Source: Chromatiales bacterium (lineage in GTDB: Bacteria > Pseudomonadota > Gammaproteobacteria > JAGRGH01). Taken from it: a stretch of DNA of 64,000 nucleotides. A program made the position numbers and the translations under genes. Under the pieces are notes generated by a model that saw only the letters and a list, made by a program, of their open reading frames with translations, searched no databases and was not told the DNA's origin. Positions 49,926 to 58,341 of the stretch are shown in pieces; position 1 is the stretch's first letter, and each line of letters begins with the position of its first letter. Where the stretch lies: positions 62,001 to 126,000 of the forward strand of contig JAGRGH010000003.1 in assembly GCA_020445605.1 (NCBI GenBank), in the 5' to 3' direction.

Positions 49926-51211
49926 GCGGCGATCCGGCGATCGTCATCACCGGCAGCGGCGCGGTCTGCGGCCTGGGCAGTACGCCCGCAGACATCGCCA
50001 CGGCGCTGTTCGACGGGCGCTCGGCCATCGCGCCGGTCACCGCCTGGGACACCGCCGGCTGGCCGCGAAACCTCGGCGCCGAGGTGCACGAACCCGGGCT
50101 GCGCGAACTGGTGCCGGACCGCAAGGTGCACAAACTCATCCGGCGCACGGACTTCTACGGCATCTTTGCCGCGGAACGTGCCGTCGATGCGGCCGGCTGG
50201 CTGCCCCAGCGTTCGACACTCGATGCGGCCGCGTGCGAGGCGTTCAACGACCGCACCGGCGTGTACGTCGGTTCCGGCGGCGGCAACTTCGAGAACCAGT
50301 ACGACTATTTCCCGCTGTTCGACGCGGCCGCCGGGCACCTCCCGGCGTTCGGTCGCGAACTCGACAGCCAGGTCAGCCCGATGTGGCTGCTGCGCGCGCT
50401 GCCGAACAACGTGCTGTGTCATGTCGGCATCCGGCTCGGATTCAAGGGCGCGAACGCCTGCATCACGAACCATGCGGTCAGCGGACTGATGGCCGTGATC
50501 GAGGCCGCCGAAGGTCTGCGCGGCGGCGAGGCCGATCGCGCCGTGGCCGTCGGCCACGACAGCCCGCTGGAACCACAGGTCTTTTCGTATATGCACCGGC
50601 TCGGGTTGCTCGCGGCCGGGCGCCTGCGGTCGTTCGATCGCGGGCGCGATGGCAGCGTGCTCGGCGAGGGCGCCGCGGCCGTGACTCTGGAGACGCGTGC
50701 GGCGGCGCAGGGGCGCGCGGCCGCCGTGCTCGGCGAGTACCTCGGTGGCGGAGTCGCGACCGACGGGCAGGGCATCCTCGAACTGGATCCAGCGGGCGAC
50801 GGACTGGTCCGGGCGATTCGTGCGGCGCTGGCCGATGCCGGTCTCGAGCCCGCCGGGGTCGGCGCGATCTTCGCGCACGGCAATGGCACGCCGCTGTCGG
50901 ATGCATCGGAGGCCGCGGCACTGTGTACGGTCTTCGGTGAGGCAACCCCGCCGCTGACCGCCTGCAAGTGGGGTTACGGACACCTGATCGCAGCGTCGGG
51001 GATCATCGATCTGGTGGTCGCCCTGGAGGCGATGCGCGCGGGTCGGCTGCCAGGCATCGCGACGCTGGAGACGCCAGACCCGGCGCTTGGGCCGTTGCGG
51101 GTTTCGTCGACGCCGCAGGCAGTGCGTGGTTCGGTCGCGCTGGTCATCGCGCGTGGCTTTGCCGGCATCGACGCGGCAGTGCTGTTGCGGGTGGCGGCCC
51201 GGACGCAATGA
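49922..51211 (+). CDS. Ketosynthase-like protein with catalytic Cys replaced by Ala (chain-length-factor type)
   Basis: 429 aa, thiolase fold of the FabF group (ITGSGAVCGLGSTPAD at the start). Aligning ITNHAVSGLMAV with the SIATACTSGVHN region of FabF puts Ala185 at the nucleophile position. Both histidine motifs persist (AHGNGTPLSDASEA; KWGYGHLIAASG). A Cys-less partner beside an active ketosynthase is the arrangement of KS/chain-length-factor pairs. It is therefore inferred to shape product length rather than condense alone. It overlaps its neighbours by 4 nt on both sides. Confidence 0.85.
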   Translation: MSGDPAIVITGSGAVCGLGSTPADIATALFDGRSAIAPVTAWDTAGWPRNLGAEVHEPGLRELVPDRKVHKLIRRTDFYGIFAAERAVDAAGWLPQRSTLDAAACEAFNDRTGVYVGSGGGNFENQYDYFPLFDAAAGHLPAFGRELDSQVSPMWLLRALPNNVLCHVGIRLGFKGANACITNHAVSGLMAVIEAAEGLRGGEADRAVAVGHDSPLEPQVFSYMHRLGLLAAGRLRSFDRGRDGSVLGEGAAAVTLETRAAAQGRAAAVLGEYLGGGVATDGQGILELDPAGDGLVRAIRAALADAGLEPAGVGAIFAHGNGTPLSDASEAAALCTVFGEATPPLTACKWGYGHLIAASGIIDLVVALEAMRAGRLPGIATLETPDPALGPLRVSSTPQAVRGSVALVIARGFAGIDAAVLLRVAARTQ

Positions 51212-52461
51212 GCAGCGTGTCGGCGGTGCCGGCGGTCGCCGCCGTCGACCGTGTGGACCTTGTGCGATTCGCGCGGCTCCTCGACGGGACCGGCGACGCG
51301 CAGCTGAAACGCGTGTTCACGGCCGCCGAACTGGCCGAGCCGATCGCGCCGGATACGCGTCCAGCCCATCTCGCGGCCCTCTACGCCGCCAAGCGCGCGT
51401 GCGTGAAGCTGTTTGCGCGCGAGGCGGCGCTGGCGCTGGTCGATGTCGGTGATTTCGGCTTTGCGACCGGCAGCCCGGATGGTCCGGTGATTGCCGAACC
51501 CAGCGCCCGCGCGGAGACCGTTCTTGGGCTGCACCGCGTCGCGCGCGTCGAAATCCGGTGGCGCCACGCGGCCGCCGCCGTCGAGGCAACGGCCAGCACC
51601 GTCCCGATGGTCACCGAAACGGGCTGGCTCGATCGTCTTGCCTTCCGGCTCGTGCCGGCGCGCCGGCAGATCGTGCTGGAGAACCTGCGGCAGGTGTATG
51701 CGCAGTTGCCCGAGGCGGAGATCCTGCGGCTCGCACAGGCGCACTACGGGCATCTGTTGCGGCTCGCCGCTGAGTTCTTGCTCTATCCGCTCAAATCGCG
51801 CGCCCGCAAGCTCGCGATGGCCCGTGTTGAGGGTCTGGACGAACTGTTTGCTGCGCACGCCCGCGGCAACGGGGTGCTGGTGCTGACCGGCCACTTCGGC
51901 AACTTCGAGGTCGCGACCGCCGCCGCGCTGGCGCAGTTTCCCGAGGGTCGCGGGCGGTTCCACTTTCTCGCCCGGCCGTTTCGACCAGCCTGGTTCAACG
52001 CCTGGGTTACGCGCCGGCTGAACGAGGCCGGATTCGGCGTTCTGCCCAAGAACGGATCGCTGGAGTGGGTGTTCGAGCGGCTGGCGGCCGGCGACATCGT
52101 GGTGTTCCCGTTCGACCAGCACGCCGGACCGAAGCTTGGCATCCGCGTGCCGTTTTTCGGCCGCCCGGCCGGCACGTTCAGGGCGCTGGCGCTGGTCGCA
52201 AAGGCGACCGGCGCGCCCGTGGTGCCGGGGGCCTGCTGGCGCGAACCGGATGGCCGTCACGTGCTGCGCTTCGAACCCGCGCTGGAGTATCTCGAAGACC
52301 CGGACCAGACGGCTGAGGTCCGCCGCAACACGCGTGCCTACAACGCGGTGCTGGAGCGCCTGATCGTGCGTCACCCCGAGCAGTGGTTCTGGGTGCACCG
52401 GCGCTGGAAGGATCGCAGGCACGACCGCCGCCACAGCCGGCGCCGGCGCATGCAGGAATAG
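51208..52461 (+). CDS. Fusion of degenerate AcpS-like domain and LpxL/HtrB-type acyltransferase
   Basis: 417 aa. Residues about 10-115 resemble holo-ACP synthase: AAVDRVDLVRFARLLDG (first Mg-binding Asp kept), FTAAELAE, then LAALYAAKRACVKLF, where the usual KEA glutamate is Arg. Residues about 130-405 form an LpxL/LpxM-family acyltransferase: VLVLTGHFGNFE holds the H-x4-E dyad, followed by FPFDQHAGPKLGIRVPFFG and a C-terminal WFWVHRRWK. The second half likely transfers an acyl chain from ACP to a lipid. It overlaps the upstream ketosynthase by 4 nt. The basic tail is RHDRRHSRRRR. Confidence 0.82.
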   Translation: MSSVSAVPAVAAVDRVDLVRFARLLDGTGDAQLKRVFTAAELAEPIAPDTRPAHLAALYAAKRACVKLFAREAALALVDVGDFGFATGSPDGPVIAEPSARAETVLGLHRVARVEIRWRHAAAAVEATASTVPMVTETGWLDRLAFRLVPARRQIVLENLRQVYAQLPEAEILRLAQAHYGHLLRLAAEFLLYPLKSRARKLAMARVEGLDELFAAHARGNGVLVLTGHFGNFEVATAAALAQFPEGRGRFHFLARPFRPAWFNAWVTRRLNEAGFGVLPKNGSLEWVFERLAAGDIVVFPFDQHAGPKLGIRVPFFGRPAGTFRALALVAKATGAPVVPGACWREPDGRHVLRFEPALEYLEDPDQTAEVRRNTRAYNAVLERLIVRHPEQWFWVHRRWKDRRHDRRHSRRRRMQE

Positions 52462-52470
52462 CCCCGGGCC

Positions 52471-53229
52471 TCAGGCCGGATTGTCGAGATCGACGAACTC
52501 GTGCTCGATGCCGAGCGCCGCGGCCGCGCGGGCGCCCAGTGCGCGCACGCCACCGCGTTCGGTCGCGTGATGGCCGGCGGCGAAGAAGTGAATGCCGCAC
52601 TCGCGCGCGACATGCACGGTCTGCTCGGAGACCTCGCCGGTCAGATAGGCATCCACGCCGGCGGACACGGCGCGTTCGATGTAGCCCTGCGCTGCACCCG
52701 TGCACCAGGCGATGCGCCGGATCGGCCGGTCGCCGCCGGTGACCACCAGCGGTTCGCGGCCGAGGCGTTCGCGGATGCGTAGCGCGACCGCGCCGGCGGC
52801 GAGCGGTGTCCCGACCGTGCCGGACCAGAGCAGCCCGCGTTCATCGATCGGCGCGGCGTCCGCAAACTCCAGCAACGCGCCGAGCTGTGCGTTGTTGCCG
52901 ACCTCGGGATGCGCGTCCAGCGGCAGGTGATAGGCGACGAGCGCGATCCCGGCATCGATCAGCGCGCGCACGCGCCGCCCCTTCATGCCGGTGAGGCACG
53001 GGTTCTCGCCGCGCCAGAACCAGCCGTGGTGCACGAGGATTGCGTCGGCCTCGAGTTCGGCCGCGCGCTCGATCAGCGCGAGGCTCGCGGTCACGCCGCT
53101 CACCAGGCGTTTCAGTGGCCGCCGGCCCTCGACCTGCAAGCCGTTCGGGCAGTAGTCGTCGAACCGGGCCGGTTCCAGCAGCGCGTCGCACCAGGCGACC
53201 AGGTCTTCAGGCGTGGGCATCGCTTGCAT
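52471..53229 (-). CDS. Nif3-like dinuclear metal center protein (YbgI family)
   Basis: 252 aa, short bacterial form. FDDYCPNGLQVEG, ADAILVHHGWFWRG, VAYHLPLDAHPEVGNNAQLG and the late FFAAGHHATERGGVRALG provide the metal-binding His/Asp/Glu residues of the hexameric Nif3/YbgI ring. Function is debated (GTP cyclohydrolase I type 2 in name only). Its position beside the degS/algW-type gene is common in gammaproteobacteria, although a GGDEF-EAL gene is interposed here. Its stop is 9 bp from the convergent acyltransferase gene. Confidence 0.9.
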   Translation of the reverse strand: MQAMPTPEDLVAWCDALLEPARFDDYCPNGLQVEGRRPLKRLVSGVTASLALIERAAELEADAILVHHGWFWRGENPCLTGMKGRRVRALIDAGIALVAYHLPLDAHPEVGNNAQLGALLEFADAAPIDERGLLWSGTVGTPLAAGAVALRIRERLGREPLVVTGGDRPIRRIAWCTGAAQGYIERAVSAGVDAYLTGEVSEQTVHVARECGIHFFAAGHHATERGGVRALGARAAAALGIEHEFVDLDNPA

Positions 53230-53240
53230 TGTGTCCTTCT

Positions 53241-53270
53241 AGGGCCTGTTCACACTACGGGTGACGCCGC
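53241..53270. repeat. Solitary end of family C element forming a gene's 3' end
   Basis: AGGGCCTGTTCACACTACG at 53241-53259 is identical to the left end of the 267-bp element at 41192, and similarity continues to 53270 (28 of 30 bases). CTAG spans 53239-53242. The opposite end of the element is absent. The stop codon and last codons of the GGDEF-EAL gene on the minus strand lie within it. Confidence 0.72.
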
Positions 53271-55235
53271 GGCGGCGAGCCGCGCGCGCAGCCCGGCTTC
53301 ATCCGTCGGCACCGCAAAGAAATGGCCCTGGACGTCGTCGCAGCCCAGCGTCTTCAGCAGCTCCACCTGCTCGGCGCTCTCCACGCCTTCCGCCGTCACC
53401 CGCAGCCCCAGCGCGCGCGCCATGCCGACCATGCTTGCGACGATGGCCTGCGCCTCGGCGTCAGCGGTCATGTCGGCGATGAAACTGCGATCGATCTTCA
53501 GCCGGGCGGCGACCAGCTGCCGCAGGTAGGCCAGACTCGAATAGCCGGTGCCGAAATCGTCGATCGCCAGTCGCGCGCCCAGTTCGGCCAGGCGTTGCAG
53601 TACGGCCGAGCCGGCGAGCGTCTCCTGCATGATGGTCGATTCGGTCAGTTCCAGTTCGAGCAGCCCGGGCGCCAGCGCGGTTTCATGCAGTACTTCCGAC
53701 ACGCGTGTCTCGAAGCCGGGACGGCGCAGCTGCAGGGCGGAAACATTCACCATCACCGGCAGGCCGGGCACGATTTCCTGCCAGCGGCTGGCCGCACGGC
53801 AGGCTTCGGCGAGGATCCATTCGCCCAGCGTCACGATGAGCCCGGAATCCTCCGCCACCGGGATGAAGCGCGACGGCGGGACCCAGCCCCATTGCGGATG
53901 CTCCCAGCGCGCCAGCGCCTCGACACCGACCGGCCGGCCATCGGCGAGCGAGAACACCGGCTGGTAGTGCAGCCGGAACTCGCCGCCAGCGAGCCCCTGG
54001 CGCAGGCCCGTCTCCATCGCCAGACGGTCGCGCGCCCGCGCATTCTGCAACGGGTCCGCGAACTGGTAGGTGTTGCGGCCGCTGTCCTTGGCCGCGTACA
54101 TCGCCCGATCGGCGCAGGCCAGCCAGCCCGCGGCGTCGAGCGCGTCATCGGGATACACCGCGATGCCGATACTCACGCCCACCGAGACGCTCTGTCCGCC
54201 GATCGGTACCGGCCGGGCGAGTTCGTCGATGATCTTCTGTGCAACGTGACGCGGATCGTCGTCCTGCCGGATCTCGGGCATCAGGATGACGAATTCGTCC
54301 CCGCCCAGCCGTGCCACGGTGTCATCCTCGCGCACCATGCGCCGCAGCCGGTCGGCGACCGTGCTGAGCAGCGCGTCGCCCATGGTGTGGCCAAGCGAAT
54401 CGTTGACGTTCTTGAAGCGGTCGAGATCGAGGAACAGGATGGCCGCGCGGCTTTCCATCCGGTGGGCATGCGCGAGCGCCTGCTGCATCCGGTCAGCCAG
54501 CAGGCGCTGGTTGGGCAGGCCGGTCAGGCTGTCGTGGTGCGCCTGTGCGTACAGGCGTTCTTCGGAAGCGCGCAGGCGGGCGTGTTCGGCGCGCGTGCGG
54601 GCACGCATGCGCAACAGCACGAGCGCGGTCGCCACGAACGCGAGCGTGGCACCCAGCGGCAGCAGTGCGGCGCGCACCAGCGCCTCGCGCCAGTTGCGTG
54701 CGTCGACGTCCACACCGAACACCGCGAGCGTCCTGCCGCTGTCGGGGTCCGGTTGCGCGACGAGTGCGCTCACCCACACGCCCCAGCGATCCTGGACCGG
54801 ACCCTCGGTCATCGGCACTTGATCGTCGAACAGCGTCAGCAGTTCGGGCGTCGCTTCATCGTATGCCATGCCCGGAGGCGAGTAGTCCGCCGACCCGGCC
54901 GGCTCGGAATCGATGAGAAAACGCACGACGCCGTCGTTCCCGCGCACCAGAAGATAAGCGAAGCGGTACTGCGCGCCGACGGCCCGCAGCCTCTCCAGCT
55001 GGAGTTTCAGGCGGGCATATTCGGGCCGCATCGCGTCATCCGCCGCGCCGCGCAGGGCGCGCACCGCCTCCCAGTCCATGGCGCGCACCATCAGTTGCGC
55101 CTCGGTCAGCCACTGCTCCCGCAGTGCGGCATCGGCCGAACGCACCGCCTGCACGGTCGCGATCACTCCGGCCAGCACGGCGGTCAGCATGACCACTGCC
55201 GGCCAGATTGCGCGGCTGCCGCGGGGCGTGCTCAT
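53250..55235 (-). CDS. Membrane GGDEF-EAL cyclic di-GMP protein
   Basis: 661 aa. TM1 is about residues 12-30, a periplasmic sensor domain (about 31-185) is followed by TM2 (ALLPLGATLAFVATALVLL). GGDEF (about 220-385) has intact RLGGDEF and an upstream RxxD inhibitory site (REDD). EAL (about 400-650) has VEALARWEHP, ELTEST, DDFGTGYSSL, KIDRSFI and AEGVES. Both synthesis and hydrolysis of c-di-GMP look possible. The last residues (ASPVV) are encoded by an inserted repeat end, beyond the EAL domain. Confidence 0.93.
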   Translation of the reverse strand: MSTPRGSRAIWPAVVMLTAVLAGVIATVQAVRSADAALREQWLTEAQLMVRAMDWEAVRALRGAADDAMRPEYARLKLQLERLRAVGAQYRFAYLLVRGNDGVVRFLIDSEPAGSADYSPPGMAYDEATPELLTLFDDQVPMTEGPVQDRWGVWVSALVAQPDPDSGRTLAVFGVDVDARNWREALVRAALLPLGATLAFVATALVLLRMRARTRAEHARLRASEERLYAQAHHDSLTGLPNQRLLADRMQQALAHAHRMESRAAILFLDLDRFKNVNDSLGHTMGDALLSTVADRLRRMVREDDTVARLGGDEFVILMPEIRQDDDPRHVAQKIIDELARPVPIGGQSVSVGVSIGIAVYPDDALDAAGWLACADRAMYAAKDSGRNTYQFADPLQNARARDRLAMETGLRQGLAGGEFRLHYQPVFSLADGRPVGVEALARWEHPQWGWVPPSRFIPVAEDSGLIVTLGEWILAEACRAASRWQEIVPGLPVMVNVSALQLRRPGFETRVSEVLHETALAPGLLELELTESTIMQETLAGSAVLQRLAELGARLAIDDFGTGYSSLAYLRQLVAARLKIDRSFIADMTADAEAQAIVASMVGMARALGLRVTAEGVESAEQVELLKTLGCDDVQGHFFAVPTDEAGLRARLAAAASPVV

Positions 55236-55370
55236 GTGGCGTCACAGACCACAAGCATCCAATCCGAAACGTTAACGGCTAGAATCATCCGGAATGCTCC
55301 CCACGTCCGCATGCCCGATGTTCGGCAGCGGCGCCCCAGTCTACGTGAACCGGCCCTGACGTCCTCGCAC

Positions 55371-56534
<1,164 letters not shown>

Positions 56535-56548
56535 CGCGCGCGGCGCGG

Positions 56549-58261
56549 TCAGTCGCCGGTGACGGCCCCTTCCGAGGCGCTGGACACGAGCTTCGCGTAT
56601 TTCGCCAGCACGCCTTGGCGGTAGCGCGGCTTCGGTGCCTGCCATTGTTTCGCGCGCTGTTTGAGTTTCCGGTCCGAAACGTTCAGCGTCAGCGTGCGAC
56701 GTTCGGCGTCGATGGTGATCTCGTCGCCGTCCTCGACCAGCGCCAGCGGACCGCCGACCGCGGCCTCGGGTGTGATGTGACCGACCACGAAGCCGTGTGA
56801 ACCGCCGGAGAAGCGGCCGTCGGTGATCAGCGCCACGGACTTGCCGAGCCCGCGCCCCATGACTGCCGAGGTCGGCGACAGCATCTCGCGCATGCCGGGT
56901 CCACCGACCGGTCCCTCATAACGTACCACGATCACGTCGCCGGGTTGGACGGTGCCGTCGAGGATGCGCTTGAGCGCGTGTTCCTCGGAACCGAACACCC
57001 GCGCCGTACCGGTGAAACTCAGCCCCTCCTTGCCGGTGATCTTCGCGACGGCGCCGTCCGGCGCGAGGTTGCCCTTGAGTATGACCAGATGGCTGTCCTT
57101 CTTGATCGGCCTCTTCAGCGGCTGAATGATCGTCTGGCCGGCCGGGTAGGGCTTCACGTCGCGCAGGTCCTGGGCAAGGGTCTTGCCCGTGACCGTCCGA
57201 CAGTCGCCGTGCAGCAGCTTGGCCTTGAGCAGCATCTTCATCAGCGGGCGGATGCCGCCGATCTCGATCAGCTCGGACATCATGTGCCGACCGCTGGGCC
57301 GCAGGTCGGCCAGCACCGGCACGCGTTTGCCGATGCGCGTGAAATCGTCGATCGACAGCTTCACGCCGCTCGCGCGCGCCATCGCCAGCAGGTGCAGCAC
57401 CGCGTTGGTCGATCCGCCCAGCGCGATCACCACGGTGATGGCGTTCTCGAACGCCTTGCGGGTCATGATGTCGCGCGGTCGGATGCCGGCCTTCAGCAAC
57501 GCCACGGCCGCTGCGCCGGCGCGTCGGCAGTCCTCGCGCTTGTCGTCGGACACCGCCGCCTGGGCCGAGGAGCCTGGCAGGCTCATGCCCAGCGCCTCGA
57601 TCGCCGAGGCCATGGTGTTCGCCGTGTACATGCCGCCGCAGGAGCCGGGGCCGGGGATGGCCTTGCGTTCGATCTCGGTGAGTTCCGCGTCGTCGATCGT
57701 GCCGGCCGCGCGCTGTCCGACCGCCTCGAACACCGAGACGATGTCGATGTTCTTCTCGCCATGACAACCGGGCAGGATCGTGCCGCCATAGACGAACACG
57801 GCCGGGCGGTTGAGCCGCGCGAGTGCGATCATCAGACCCGGCATGTTCTTGTCGCAGCCGCCGATGGCGACCAGCGCGTCAAAACCCTCGCAGCCGGTCA
57901 CGGTCTCGACCGAGTCGGCAATGACCTCGCGGGAAACCAGCGAGTACTTCATGCCCTCGCTGCCCATCGAGATGCCGTCGGAAATGGTGATCGTGTTAAA
58001 GATCACCGACTTGCCGCCCGCGTCGTCAGCGCCGGCCGCGGCCTCGCGGGCAAGGCCATCGATATGCGAGTTGCAGGGCGTGACCTGCGCCCAGGTCGAG
58101 GCGACGCCGACCTGCGGTTTGCTGAAGTCCGCATCGCCGAAGCCGACCGCGCGCAGCATCGCGCGTGACGGCGCGCGCTCGTAGCCGTCGACGACGATCG
58201 ACGAAAACTCGCGTGGATCGACGGGCTTTTTCTTCTTCGCGGCGGATTTTTTTGCGGCCAT
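56549..58261 (-). CDS. ilvD: Dihydroxy-acid dehydratase
   Basis: 570 aa. It catalyses the third step of valine, isoleucine and leucine synthesis. Iron-sulfur ligands are in [15 protein letters not shown] and [38 protein letters not shown] and the C-terminal [16 protein letters not shown] are typical. A lysine/alanine-rich N-terminal extension ([11 protein letters not shown]) precedes the conserved domain, and the ATG at 58261 is the first start that includes it. It is convergent with degS (14 bp). Confidence 0.96.
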   Translation of the reverse strand: MAAKKSAAKKKKPVDPREFSSIVVDGYERAPSRAMLRAVGFGDADFSKPQVGVASTWAQVTPCNSHIDGLAREAAAGADDAGGKSVIFNTITISDGISMGSEGMKYSLVSREVIADSVETVTGCEGFDALVAIGGCDKNMPGLMIALARLNRPAVFVYGGTILPGCHGEKNIDIVSVFEAVGQRAAGTIDDAELTEIERKAIPGPGSCGGMYTANTMASAIEALGMSLPGSSAQAAVSDDKREDCRRAGAAAVALLKAGIRPRDIMTRKAFENAITVVIALGGSTNAVLHLLAMARASGVKLSIDDFTRIGKRVPVLADLRPSGRHMMSELIEIGGIRPLMKMLLKAKLLHGDCRTVTGKTLAQDLRDVKPYPAGQTIIQPLKRPIKKDSHLVILKGNLAPDGAVAKITGKEGLSFTGTARVFGSEEHALKRILDGTVQPGDVIVVRYEGPVGGPGMREMLSPTSAVMGRGLGKSVALITDGRFSGGSHGFVVGHITPEAAVGGPLALVEDGDEITIDAERRTLTLNVSDRKLKQRAKQWQAPKPRYRQGVLAKYAKLVSSASEGAVTGD

Positions 58262-58341
58262 GGCGGGGCTTTCAGCTGGGTGAAACGGGGGCGCAAGTGT
58301 AGCAGCACGGCGCGGCCGTGCCGCGCGCTCAGGTTGCCTGG

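Noticed and set aside
45786-52461. Reading the fatty-acid-type operon as an aryl polyene pigment cluster
   Set aside because: Two ketosynthases, a ketoreductase, a dehydratase and a carrier fit. But ammonia-lyase, AMP-ligase, methyltransferase and exporter genes are missing, and an enoyl reductase is present, which would saturate the chain. Kept only as an alternative.
53322-55370. Long plus-strand open frame running antisense to the GGDEF-EAL gene into degS
   Set aside because: High GC leaves few stops in the antisense frame. The peptide is rich in Arg/His/Gln without domains, while the minus strand encodes a complete GGDEF-EAL protein. degS has its own start at 55371.
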